From NCBI RefSeq assembly GCF_025370935.1, contig NC_133481.1, positions 20,004,868 through 20,068,867 on the forward strand: DNA of 64,000 nt. The letters run 5' to 3'. Of the stretch, positions 51,785 through 62,152 are shown piece after piece; the stretch's first letter is position 1, and the number at the start of each line of letters is the position of its first letter. The notes under the pieces are model-generated. The model was not told where the DNA came from and made no database searches. It saw nothing but the letters and a program-made list of their open reading frames with translations. The position numbers and the translations under genes are program-made. Origin of the DNA: Choristoneura fumiferana. Lineage: Eukaryota; Arthropoda; Insecta; Lepidoptera; Tortricidae.

Positions 51785-54700
51785 ATGGCGTCTCCGAAGC
51801 CAGCTTCTATGTCTGAAGAGTTGAGTGATGTGCAAGTGTTGAACTCTAATGAGCCGCTTGTCACGTCACGGCCTCCTCTTCTGCGCCGTCTTCAAGTACC
51901 TAGTGCGCGAGTGATGGACTCAATAGAGCCGCTTGTGCCTACTGCGCGAGTGCAAGTTTTGGACTCAAATGAGCCGCTTGTGCGATCCTCGGTCCTTGAC
52001 GAACCGGTTGCTGGTCCCAGTGGGATGGCTGGTCCCAGTGGAGTAGCAGCAGCTGGCTCTTGTGATAGCCTACCAGCTATCGCTAGTTCTTCGGACGAGG
52101 ACGAGGAATATGCTGCTGCGATGCCCCGACCTACTGGGTCATCCGGCAGAAGGCTTAATCCTTACTCGGATGAGTTGAAGTAAGTTTCGATTCATAGTAT
52201 GTTAGTATGATTGCTGTACAATATCATTGTAATTTCAGGTCAGGTCAGGGGCAGTCAGGGCCCTTGGGTATTGCGCTCCCTTTACCACAGTAGATAGTAT
52301 AAAGAAGTACGGAAACTAGGCCTATTTGAGAGTATTAACCCATCAAATAAGTCTTAGTTTCCATACTGCTTTATAATATTTACTGTGGTAAAGGGAGCGC
52401 TATAGGATAGCACCGCACGGCGCTAGTATTATTTCACGAAAAACTTTTTCACGAACGACTTTATCACGAAAACTTTATCACGAAAAACTTTATCACGAAT
52501 AGACTTTACCACTAAAGACTTTTTCACGAAAACTTTACCACTAAAGACTTTATCACGAAAACTTAATCACGAACAGACTATATCACGAAAAGACTTTACC
52601 ACGAACAGACTATATCACGAAAAAACTTTACCACGAAAACTTAATCACGAACAGACTATATCACGAAAAGACTTTACCACGAATAGACTTTATCACGAAA
52701 AATGTTTGAAACTTCTTCACGCTGAACGGCTGGAGGGATTTGGATGAAATTTGGCAAAAAGTTAGTTTATAATCTGGATTAAAACATAGGATACTTTTTA
52801 TCCCGATATTCCCACGGGATAGGGTTAAAATTTTGAAATAACAACCGCTAGGCTTAGATACATGAAATTTGGTATGTAGATAGTTGGACGTCTGGAATAA
52901 CACGAAGATAACTTTTTGACCCGATATTCCCACGGATATCCAGGGATAAAATCTCGAAATAACAACCACTGGGCTTAGAGCCATGAAATTTGGTTTGTAG
53001 GTAGCTGGACCTCTGGAATAACACATAGGTTATTTTTCACTCCGATATTCCCACGGGATAGGGATAAAATTTTGAAATAACAACCGCTAGGCTTAGATAC
53101 ATGAAACTTGGTATGTAGATAGTTGGACGTCTGGAATAACACGTAGATAACTTTTTGACCCGATATTCCAACGGGATACACAGGGATAAAATCTCGAAAA
53201 ACCACCACTGGGCTTAGAGCCATGAAATTTGGTATGTAGGTAGCTGGACCTCTGGAATAACACATAGGTTATTTTTCACTCCGATATTCCCACGGGATAG
53301 GGATAAAATTTTGAAATAACAACCGCTGGGCGTAGAGCCCTGAAATTTAGTATGTAGGTAGCTGGACCTCTGGAATAAGTTACTTTTTATCCCGATATTC
53401 CCACAGGATAGGGATAAAATCTTCAATCATCAAACATACAAACACACACACTTTCACATTTATAATATTAGTATGGAATTATATGTGGCTGTTTATCTCA
53501 CGCCTATATTCATTTTAGACGTGTATTATATTGTACGATATATGTATGTGTAGGTGTATTTTTGTTGCGTTTTAATATTCTGAAATAAGGTTGCCTTGAA
53601 GAGACCGCTCTTAAGCGATAAGACGGCCTATTGCTTTTTTCTCTCATTGTACCTGTTTTCTGTATAGCTTACTATTTCTGGTGTACAATAAAGAGTAATT
53701 GTATTGTATAGGTAGGTGGGTTAAAATTAGTTTGAAATTAGTTAAAAAAAATCAGTGAATTAGCGCATAATTAGTAGCCAGTACAATAGACTTTTAAATC
53801 AGCCCTAAAAAGCGCCTTCGTTATTTTGTTTGTGAAATTATAATGTGCGGATTAAAGTACCTACACGAGTAGAAAAAACGTATTAGAAGACTTACTCGTT
53901 AACTTGTAAAGCCTACCTACTTTGCTACTGCCTACTATCTTTCCATCCGCCTGCAAAAACACGCATTTTTTTTAAGTGAAAACAACGGTTTTTGAGACAT
54001 CATTGCAGTTTTCCTATTGTCTTCTTCTTTTTTAGGGTTCCGTACCTAAAGGGTGCCAACGGGACCCTATTACTGAGACTCCGCTGTCTGTCTGTCTGTC
54101 TGTCTGTCGGCGGCCGAGTCGCCTAGCAACGGCTAGCTATGTCGTTTGAATATTTACCTACTTTTAGGTTTGCGATTTTAATGATGTTTTATAAAAGTTT
54201 CGATAGTACAAATAGTGACTGTCTAATTTATTCGTTTTTGTGCCAAATTTATGAACCACAAACCTCAATGAAGCCAACTTTAATAAAGCGCTCGTCAAAT
54301 CCGCACTGTCATCACTATGTTTGCCTATTGTTTTTAACACTAGAAAAATCGACTCGCACTTGACCAATTTTTGTTCTATATTTAGCTATGTATTGCTGTT
54401 TCGCAAATAAATTAATTTGAATTTGAAGATGAGCTCTGCTTGAGTTAGATGGATTTGTGTGTGTTCTTGCAGTATGAAGTTGGAGGAACTGCATGAACAC
54501 ACATTTCTTGCATAAACGTAGCTATCATAAAGGTTGCAGGTGAGCAAAAGTAGGTAATTGTTTTAGTTCATCCGTTTTCTTTATGTAATACTTACATGTA
54601 ATATCTAAATACATAATCCATACTAAATAGTGTTATTGACAACTTACATTGCGATTATTGATTAAAATTGCTTTTTTCTGTTACTAATCTATCTATTTCC

Positions 54701-56880
54701 TTTATTATCCGGGCTGCTATAAAAAAAACCTAACATCGAAGGCTAAGGCGGGAGCTACGCTCCGCTTCGCTCCCGCCTTAGCCTTCTGAACCTAACCTAT
54801 CCGAGTCGCTTCTGCTCCGAACCGTCTTGCTCGCTCGCTTCGCTCGCTCGTACAAATCAAGCAGCGCTTTCAGAAAGACCATCATTGCCAAGAAGAAGGC
54901 GCCGCAAGAAACTTGTGAAAACCGCATAATACATAAAAACTACAGTATTCAATTAAAGTAAAAATTACAAAATAATAATAATAATACAGAGATGTATGGG
55001 GTCCATTAGTTACAAATCTATCCCGTGGGATTGTCCGGATAAATACTAGCGTATGTGTTATTCTAGACATCCAGCTACCTTCATACCAAATTTCATAGCT
55101 CTAAGCCCAGCGGTTGTTATTTCGAAATTTTAACCCTATCCCGTGGGAATATCGGAATAAAAAGTATCCTATGTTTTAAACCAGATTATAAACTAACTTT
55201 TTGCCAAATTTCACCCAAATCCCTCGAGCCGTTTCAGCGTGAAGAAGTTTCAAACATTTTTCGTGATAAAGTCTATTCGTGATAAAGTCTATCCGTGATA
55301 TAGTTTTCGTGGTAAAGTTTTTTCGTGATAAAGTCTATTCGTGATATAGTCTATTCGTGATTTAGTTTTCGTGATAAAGTCGTTCGTGAAAAAGTTTTCG
55401 TGAAATAGTTTTCGTGATATGGTCTTTTCGTGATAAAGTTCATTCGTGATAAAGTTTTTTCGTGATAAAGTCGTTCGTGAAAAAGTTTTCGTGAAAAAGT
55501 TTTTCGTGATTAAGTACTGACACGGCACCGCACAGCGGGACAGCGCTCAGAAAAATTTGTCCCATTTTAAGTTCATAAAGCAATTTGTATACATTATGAT
55601 TTGTGGAACGCCCCCCTCCCCCCCCGCGAAGCAGCATTCACTCACTTTAATGACATTTTTTTGTTGCAGAGCCATGTGGAACTGGAGAAAAATCTTCTCC
55701 AAATTGAGAACAACGGAGCAATGTATCCAGTTTGCGGAGGAGAGAGGTCTCCGTCCAACTGAGAAAATGTGCACCTACCACCGCAAGACATTGACTAAAG
55801 AAGCTGGACAAGTTGGAAAATTCAGATGCCGAAAAAGCAACTGCCGGACCAAACCAGTCTCCCGTCACGGAATAAGTAATAGTACAAGTACAGAAGGTTC
55901 TCTCTTTTGATGTTGACGAAAGCCGCCATTTTATATGCCTACGTAATTTTTATTAGCAAAATCACCACGCACCCCCAAGCAACATTGAACTCTAGTGCAG
56001 CGCGTGAAGGTCGCTATTATTCAGCACCAACGTTTTGGTTTAGGATAGGGTTGTAAATCAATAAAAAATTATACCTACATTGACAAATACTTAGTTTTCT
56101 AGCATTTTAAAATTGACGCACCTACGATCTCCGACGGTCACAAAGTGGATAATTGTACAAGGTCGCGTGCCGAATGCGTCGTCGGCTGCCTCAAAGGTTT
56201 TGTACGCCCGTAGTGGGCATTGGTAAATCGCGAATTACTTATCTGTTCTTTTGTCGCACTCGCACTTAATATGGTTTCGAACAGAATTGGGTTAGTGTAA
56301 TGTTATGTACAGAATAGGAAATAGTAAGAATTTTAGTGTTGCAATTAGTTAAATTTTCATGAATTTACAAAAAAATAAAATTTATGTTCAGATAACATTA
56401 TGTAGTTTCCATACTGTTTAGTTTGGTTATACATATACTGTTTCAGCGCTCAAACTGTACAATTTAAATATATACCTACTCCTCACCTCATCCCAAAAAT
56501 CGAAATACCACGCTATTTCATGATAGATATTCTAATATCCTCACCAATCATAAAATCGCGAGGTTTATTTTAGGTTTAATATTTTTTTGCACTCATCGCG
56601 AACCAGCTTCACGAAAATCACACAGCTACACGTAGCGTTACGCGGCGCGACTAGTTCGAGCGAGACTGCGAGCGTGCCGGGCGGTGCTCATAGCCCTAGT
56701 GAGTTAACCCACGCCGGCGTGGGGTGTTTTGATACTTACAGAATCGCACCTATATCGCGGAGTGCGCCGCGCCTACTCCCGTGCAGTTGGAACCTGGTTC
56801 GAGAACGCACGCTTGTCCCTCACTCCAATATTCCAAATTATGTACGCATTTAGTGAGGGACTGACATATCCCAGAACTGT
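51785..56880 (+). CDS. Merlin/IS1016-like transposase gene, three exons, copy B
   Basis: Exon 1 51785-52179 (ATG in ACCATGG; donor GTAAGT), exon 2 55670-55875 (acceptor TTGTTGCAG, donor GTAATA), exon 3 from 56787 (acceptor GTGCAG). The phases join: exon 1 leaves AA, exon 2 supplies A to make Lys then AMWNWRKIFSKLRTTEQ; exon 2 leaves A, exon 3 supplies TT to make Ile then GTWFENARLSL. Exon 1 encodes a novel-looking region with a repeated V-x-D/N-S-x-EPLV unit (three copies and a partial), GPSG repeats and an acidic SSSDEDEEY patch. Exons 2-3 look like the zinc and TWFENARLS/TVADWF regions of Merlin proteins. Exon 3 has lost about 30 bp after RTVA and the DDE core is absent, so probably inactive. 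Intron 1 holds a MITE and a 3.1-kb foldback element. Confidence 0.6.
52273..52400. mobile_element. Hairpin MITE, copy B (128 bp)
   Basis: Same element as 39805-39936; ends TATTGCGCTCCC and GGGAGCGCTATA, suggesting a TA target. Confidence 0.82.
52425..52700. repeat. Minisatellite in left arm (TTTCACGAA units)
   Basis: About 18-20 bp units around ACTTTATCACGAAAAGACTTT with variants (ACCACTAAAG, GAACAGACTAT). Inverted counterpart at 55255-55515. Confidence 0.85.
53590..53712 (+). repeat. LINE 3' tail fragment
   Basis: TTGCCTTGAAGAGACCGCTC ... TTTCTGGTGTACAATAAAGAG and a TATTGTAT tail; same family as the tail near 57960-58005. Confidence 0.6.
53713..54426. other. Interior of the foldback element, repeat debris
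   Basis: 54030-54130 is an AGGGTTCCGTACCTAAAGGG/TGTCTGTCTGTCTGTCTG lepidopteran repeat fragment (relative of 15212-15707). Nothing else recognised. Confidence 0.5.
54427..54590 (+). repeat. Penelope-like 3' terminal fragment
   Basis: GATGAGCTCTGCTTGAGTT, GTTGGAGGAACTGCATGAAC and CGTAGCTATCATAAAGG match, in inverse orientation, the 3' part of the Penelope-like insertion at 49457-49680. Confidence 0.6.
54738..54786. other. Perfect 18-bp stem-loop
   Basis: Arms GAAGGCTAAGGCGGGAGC (54738-54755) and its exact inverse (54769-54786) around a 13-nt loop. Followed by GCTCGCTCGCTTCGCTCGCT, itself palindromic. Role unknown. Confidence 0.85.
55020..55524. repeat. Right inverted arm of the foldback element
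   Basis: Inverse of the left arm from the ~119-bp unit (one copy here) through TTTTTGCCAAATTTC, GTGAAGAAGTTTCAAACATT and about 260 bp of TTTCGTGATAAAGT units. Confidence 0.85.
55876..56786. other. Intron 2 of the Merlin-like gene, copy B
   Basis: Non-coding, collinear with 40298-41241 of copy A apart from small indels. Confidence 0.45.
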
Positions 56881-57720
56881 GGCCATAGCTATTTTCAATT
56901 AGAAAATCAAAGGGCTTTTTGTATTAAGATTTAAATTTCAGCCTGTATTAAACCAGTTTAATAGGGGCATTATTGGTACGCAGTTCTTTGCAAGAATACG
57001 GTTTCTGGCGTATTGTCTTACGCGCTGACATTAGCAATCGAATTCTCCATCTCTTTCTGTCCTCATCTTATGCCGTGTGACAGAAAGAGAGTGAAAACGA
57101 TTGTGATTCCCAGTGTGTTAAACAATAAGGCCTCTGGTATCAAAACCGGTACACTTATTCCTATCCTACCCCTTTTAATACCGGTATTTTGGTACTAGTT
57201 TCAAGGTTAGGTAGTGTACGACTCAGTAAGCACCAGGGATGTTATGGATATGACATTTCGGATCTGGATATGGATACGGATATATGTCAAACATAATACC
57301 GGTTTCGGTTACGGTTACGGATGTTAAATTAATAAATAATAATAATAATAATAATCATTTATTTTCTCCTCACAAAAGTACATAGGTACATACAATACAG
57401 CAGCAATACACACAGGACAGCAATAGTTGTGAAAAATATATAATATAGTTTTAGAATAAGTAGGTACTGGTACTGGTAACTTTTGTGAGGGACTGGAGTC
57501 TGAACTAGGTAAAACCTGTATTACAGATCTCCAGGCCCCCATCCCGGAAACTCACCGATAAGCGCTGACAAGTACAGTCAGATACATTCAATAACTTCCT
57601 CATATCATAAGGTTATAGGAGATTAACAAGTTATGAACAAATCAATAGTAGCATATACATACTATCATGCAATCTCATGCAAATGTGCATACGTGCACGC
57701 AGGCACGCACGCACATGTGC

Positions 57721-57726
<6 letters not shown>

Positions 57727-57765
<39 letters not shown>

Positions 57766-57775
57766 CGTGTGGGTG
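57727..57775 (+). repeat. (TG)n microsatellite
   Basis: About 22 TG dinucleotides with a TATG and GGGTG border, in the LINE 3' UTR. Confidence 0.95.
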
Positions 57776-58121
57776 AGTGTGGGTTTGGTTAAGTCGAGCT
57801 ATGAATGTTATGCCGGGTTATGTATATATATTATATATAATTATGTTGTATTGTTATATTGTTCTGCATTATTACATGTGACTATTATCATAATATTAAA
57901 TTTACATCGTATTGGTATTGGTTGTCAATTTGTCTATACAAATATTAATTTCTCTACTCTTGTACTGATTCCTGGTGTGCAATAAAGAATATTTGTATTG
58001 TATTGTATGATACTGTAATGTTCCAAATTTCCACTGGTTAATGAATACATAACTAAATAATAAATAAATAAATGTGCCCCCCAACCAATTACCAGTGATG
58101 GGTAACGTTACTTAGGCGCTG

Positions 58122-61067
58122 TCAATGAAACAAGATCAAGTCCTCGATCTCCCCGTATGTTAATTCCATCAGCCAATTTGAAATCCTAATTTTGCATTCT
58201 CTAAGTGTAAGTGTATATATTTTTTTCAACTTATTAATTTTATTATAGAGCTTTGGACTAAGATAGTGGAAAAGGCGGCCGGAGAGTGCCAAACGAGAAG
58301 TGTTCACCGCACAGACACGGTCCATTCGCCGCTTATTCGAGATAAGCTCTGGATCAAACTTAAGCTCCCTATGTTTCCTAAGTATAACCTGTCGAATAAA
58401 TAAACCTCTCACCGTTAGAACTTGACATTCACGGTAAAGATCAATCGTAGGGTACCTAAAAGTTTTTTTGGTCATGACCTTCAAGATTGCTCGTTGGGCC
58501 CTTTCGATCCGCAGGAGAAACGTCTTAGCGGCACCACCCCACACACCAATGCAATAGGTTAAGAGTGACTGCGCGAGCGCAAAGTAGACAGTTTTTAAAG
58601 TCTGGTGCCCAACTACAGATCTTAAATTTTTAAAAACAAATAAGAGTTTCCTTATTTTTGCAGCCAAACTATCAATGTGAAGCTTCCATCGCAGATTACA
58701 ATCCACGATCACACCCAAGTATTTAATATAATCGGCGTGTGAGAGAGACGGACATTTACAATAATCAGACTGGTCAATACAGTTATGGACAACAATCCCA
58801 TCAAGTTCATTGTTCGGTTGAGTTGAGGCTGAAGGAGAGAAGGTTAAGAATTTAGATTTATCTACATTAAGTGTAAGCAGATTTGCCATAAGCCAATGGG
58901 ATACTTGGCGAAGAGCATCTTCAGCCAATGTTTTAGCACTAATCCAATTTTCACCATTTATGATCAAAGCAGTGTCATCAGCATACGCTATAATACTACA
59001 ATTTTGCAACCGAAGTGTACACAGATCATTAATATAAATATTAAACAAAGTCGGGCCCAAGACGCTCCCCTGCGGCACCCCGTAATTCAGAGGTAATTCA
59101 TCACTTTTTGTTTTGTCATCAATTACAACACTTTGAGATCTACATGTAAGGTAACTTTTAAAAATATCCAGGGCAAGGCCTCTAATACCAATGGCTTCCA
59201 TTTTCTTCAGCAAAATGGGGATAGAAACCGTGTCAAATGCCTTGGAAAGATCCAAGAAGACACCTATAGTCTTACGTTTAGATTCAAGGTTTTTAACAAT
59301 AGTATCCGTAAGCAAAACTACAGCATCCTCCGTGGATCTGCCCCTCCTAAAACCAAACTGGTTTGTAGCTATAACGTTGTGATGATCTAGATAATTGATA
59401 AGGCGTTTGTTAAGAATCTTTTCAAAGACCTTAGACATGGTCGTGAGAACTGAAATGGGGCGATAATTATTCATGTTTGCCTTACTACCACTCTTGTGTA
59501 TAGGGTGAACCAAAGCCTTTTTAAAAACTGTGGGAAAATTACCCGTGGAAATACTTAGGTTAAAAATAAATGACAGGACAGGGACAAGTACATTACGGCA
59601 TTCCTTTAAAATAGCAGCTGATATACCATCATCACCAAGCGAACAATTTGTCCTCAAACCAAGAATCAACTCTTCCACCTCCGAGTCATCAGTATGAAGA
59701 ATTGCCATAGAATTTAATTGTGTATTTAGGGTATTAAGATTGTAATTGTTTGAATGTATCAAATAGTTCCTATCACGAGCAATATTAAGTGCTAGAGAGC
59801 GACCAGCGTTTACAAAAAAATTATTAACGGAATTTGCAGAGGAAAGAGGATCTGGGCAAAGGGAAAGTAATTCATGTGGGGTCGATTTGACTTGGTTTAT
59901 ACCTGCAACCTGCTTGATGGCATTCCATGTCTCTTTTGGTTTACCTCTGGCCCTCTCCATCAAGCCCTGTTCATAATTGAGCTTAATTTTTTTCAAAAGT
60001 TGATTACAGAAGTTTCTATAGCGTAAGTACGTTGTTTTTAAAGCAGAGTTATTAACATCTTTTTTTAATTTGACATGAAGTTTGTCACGATTTTTAATGC
60101 AACGGAGAAGGCCAGGGGTAATCCAGGGTTTAAAAATACGCGATCTTCTAGGAGTTGACACTAAGGTAGTGTGGGACTTAATAATCGATGACAAAAGTTT
60201 GATAAGTTTATCAGCCGCTAAGTTCGAATCTTGATAGGAATAGAGAAATGAAAAGTCAGCTCCGGAGATATCCTCAACTACAGCCGGCATGTCCACTCTT
60301 TTAACAGACTGATAGCATTTGGATTTTAATTTATACTCACTACAAAAAAGCACAGGCGCATGGTCGGTAATGGAGGAGTTTAACACCATGACAACTGCCT
60401 CCCTATTGCTCTTTAACATAACATGATCCAAGCAACTTCCATCACGTGTGGGGAGAGTGTGGGCAGGTAGTAGAGCATGCGATGCTAGCAGAAGAAGATA
60501 CTCATCAGAGCGTGAGTCTGTGGTATTAGGGGAAATATTGATATTAATGTCACCGATAACACTAACACACCGAAATGAGGACAGCTTCGAAAGAATTCTG
60601 TCCAGACTGGATACAAAATCATTTATACAATGTTTAGAGGGAGACCGGTAGACGGCTATTATCGCTATGTCCTCCCTTATTTTCAAAATAAGAGAGTTTG
60701 CATCACACAGCTCCGTTTCCTCAATAGACACAGATAGGTCAGTTTTGGCATAAATTACTACGCCGTCATTTTGATTACTATGTTTTGATTTAAATGCTTG
60801 GTAACCTGGTAAGCTTGGAACATAATGCGCTGAATTAAGCCAACATTCGGAAAGGATAATTACGTCGCACATAAAGTCGATTCTACTTAAAAGAATTAGT
60901 AAGCCATTAAAATTACAGTTTATACTCCTAATATTGAGTTGAAGAACCTTTAAATAACTGCTCAGAGGCTCCAAAAAGTTACTACATTCCTCAGGGTCAC
61001 ATATACTTGATTTGGACGGGGAGATAGAGTCATCGATTTCATCTAAAATAGTGAAGTGATTAGCCAT
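58122..61067 (-). CDS. LINE ORF2: AP endonuclease and reverse transcriptase
   Basis: 981 codons, uninterrupted. The endonuclease spans about 40-245 (LQLNIRSINCNFNGL, SECWL, SVIGDINI, SSITDHAPV with the catalytic Asp/His). The linker holds SLGDDGISAAILKEC near 480. RT spans about 500-770 with NYRPISVLTTMSKVFEKI, NQFGFRRGRSTEDAV, FLDLSKAFDTV, GVPQGSVLGPTLFNIYIND and YADD at 695-698. The C-terminus has GVWGGA and RIERAQRAILK motifs. No RNase H and no CCHC at the end. EN+RT in this order places it in the Jockey/CR1-type LINEs; the exact clade needs a tree. The start ATG overlaps the upstream small ORF by 8 nt (ATGGCTAA). The protein would nick target DNA and reverse-transcribe its own RNA. Confidence 0.93.
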   Translation of the reverse strand: MANHFTILDEIDDSISPSKSSICDPEECSNFLEPLSSYLKVLQLNIRSINCNFNGLLILLSRIDFMCDVIILSECWLNSAHYVPSLPGYQAFKSKHSNQNDGVVIYAKTDLSVSIEETELCDANSLILKIREDIAIIAVYRSPSKHCINDFVSSLDRILSKLSSFRCVSVIGDININISPNTTDSRSDEYLLLLASHALLPAHTLPTRDGSCLDHVMLKSNREAVVMVLNSSITDHAPVLFCSEYKLKSKCYQSVKRVDMPAVVEDISGADFSFLYSYQDSNLAADKLIKLLSSIIKSHTTLVSTPRRSRIFKPWITPGLLRCIKNRDKLHVKLKKDVNNSALKTTYLRYRNFCNQLLKKIKLNYEQGLMERARGKPKETWNAIKQVAGINQVKSTPHELLSLCPDPLSSANSVNNFFVNAGRSLALNIARDRNYLIHSNNYNLNTLNTQLNSMAILHTDDSEVEELILGLRTNCSLGDDGISAAILKECRNVLVPVLSFIFNLSISTGNFPTVFKKALVHPIHKSGSKANMNNYRPISVLTTMSKVFEKILNKRLINYLDHHNVIATNQFGFRRGRSTEDAVVLLTDTIVKNLESKRKTIGVFLDLSKAFDTVSIPILLKKMEAIGIRGLALDIFKSYLTCRSQSVVIDDKTKSDELPLNYGVPQGSVLGPTLFNIYINDLCTLRLQNCSIIAYADDTALIINGENWISAKTLAEDALRQVSHWLMANLLTLNVDKSKFLTFSPSASTQPNNELDGIVVHNCIDQSDYCKCPSLSHADYIKYLGVIVDCNLRWKLHIDSLAAKIRKLLFVFKNLRSVVGHQTLKTVYFALAQSLLTYCIGVWGGAAKTFLLRIERAQRAILKVMTKKTFRYPTIDLYRECQVLTVRGLFIRQVILRKHRELKFDPELISNKRRMDRVCAVNTSRLALSGRLFHYLSPKLYNKINKLKKIYTLTLRECKIRISNWLMELTYGEIEDLILFH

Positions 61068-61464
61068 TTACCCGTGTCAAATGAGGTAGCAAGTGGTAAC
61101 TGGGCATGAGAAACTGATTTTCAACCTTATAATTGACTGATTTGAGTTTTAGATACTGATAAGTCAGTGACACAGACCAAAAAATAAGTGTAACAAGCAG
61201 CACGGCAGGTTTCAAACTGTTTATATTATTTGCAAATTCCATGATACGCGGTTGTTTATGATTATTATTCCGTAGTAGTATGCGTGTAGTTGGAAATAGA
61301 GTGTGTAAGTGGTGATAATTGTATGAATGTTCAATGTATGTGCATGTGTAAGTCTTGTAAGAGTGTAGATAAATGTTAACAATAGTTTTTAAGTTGAGAA
61401 ATATTGTTACAGTAATAACATTAAATAAAAATAAAAGAAAAATATTAAGCTTCACTTTAAGCAC
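61060..61464 (-). CDS. Small ORF overlapping ORF2, two hydrophobic segments
   Basis: 134 codons ending TAA inside the ORF2 start (ATGGCTAA). Two predicted membrane-like stretches (IFLLFLFNVITVTIFLNL and AVLLVTLIFWSVSLTYQYL). It sits between the truncated ORF1 and ORF2, so it is most likely a chance ORF of an AT-rich spacer, but the tight overlap resembles coupled ORFs of LINEs. Confidence 0.25.
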   Translation of the reverse strand: MLKVKLNIFLLFLFNVITVTIFLNLKTIVNIYLHSYKTYTCTYIEHSYNYHHLHTLFPTTRILLRNNNHKQPRIMEFANNINSLKPAVLLVTLIFWSVSLTYQYLKLKSVNYKVENQFLMPSYHLLPHLTRVNG

Positions 61465-61482
61465 AGTTAGTACAGAGCACAG

Positions 61483-61646
61483 TCATTTACCATTGGACAG
61501 ATTAGCAATTTGAGCCTCACTGGTTATCAATAACGCTTGCAAGTTTTCTTCTTTTTTGAGGTAAACATTGCCGTATGCCGTCCAACAAAACTTAAATAGT
61601 CTTTGCCGTTTTAGCTCACGGGCCAGGAAATATAGTCGAATATAGG
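61483..61646 (-). pseudogene. LINE ORF1 C-terminus, truncated by the insertion boundary
   Basis: The frame is open from the element's 5' edge: FLARELKRQRLFKFCWTAYG then NVYLKKEENLQALLITSEAQ and a TGA at 61485-61483. This matches the FP25K-like C-terminal domain of insect LINE ORF1 proteins, so the insertion was 5'-truncated within ORF1. Confidence 0.72.
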
Positions 61647-61651
61647 AATTA

Positions 61652-62152
61652 TTACGGATTATCCGATAGTTTCGGTTTCTGTTACGTATATTGGCTTTTT
61701 AAGTACGTGTAAAAGTAAAATACAAATAGGAATAAATAAAAATACAATAAAATTTACAAAAAAACAACTTAAACCTATTCTTGCAAACTAAGGCTTAAAC
61801 TAAACACCTACTCATATAATTGTGTAATTTTTTATTGTATTTTTAGTTCTTTTCTTTTGTACAATACAGTTTACTTTCTAATAGGAATATAGACTTTGAA
61901 ACGAGCGTGTTTGTACATCACCATTTATTCGTTTATTCACAATTTTTATCACCAGAATGTTCGTGTACAATTTTAACTTGTGGAAATCACAATTATCACA
62001 CAATTCACATATTATTCGTTCGGCCATAACATCAGTTCATTTCGCCATGTTTAAAACGCGCCGGGCGCTGTACTTGTCGGCGCGGGCGGCCGGTGGGGTT
62101 GTTCCCTACAAAGCCCACAGATGGCGCTACGGGTACTGTTGCTAGTGTTACA
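61652..62152 (-). repeat. 3' LTR of minus-strand Gypsy, copy B
   Basis: Equivalent of 41810-42303: starts TGTAACACTAGC at 62152 after a purine tract GGAGGGGAGGA. Confidence 0.55.

Larger units (their letters stand above)
52419..55524. mobile_element. Foldback/Mutator-like element with minisatellite inverted repeats
   Basis: Flanked by GCACCGCAC (52410-52418 and 55525-55533); copy A has one GCACCGCAC (39946-39954). The two ends are inverted repeats of at least 500 bp: outer arrays of CACGAAAA-CTTTATCAC-type units, then CTTCTTCACGCTGAACGGCT and CCGATATTCCCACGGGATAG blocks. The left arm has about five tandem ~119-bp units (period starts near 52865, 52983, 53101, 53222 and 53341). The interior is a patchwork of LINE, Penelope and other tails with no transposase. 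A 9-bp duplication with long inverted repeats suggests a Mutator-type mobiliser; that is inference. Confidence 0.8.
57332..61646 (-). mobile_element. LINE (Jockey/CR1/Daphne group) with intact ORF2, 5'-truncated
   Basis: Flanked by AATTA (57327-57331 and 61647-61651); copy A has uninterrupted GTTAAATTATTACGG (41793-41807). The minus strand: truncated ORF1 (61646-61483), spacer, intact ORF2 (61067-58122), a 3' UTR of about 790 bp and a (TTA)n tail after GGAGAAAATAAATGATT. Intact ORF2 points to a recent insertion. Confidence 0.85.

Noticed and set aside
57677..57985. 102-codon frame with a Cys-Val run
   Set aside because: Produced by the TG microsatellite.
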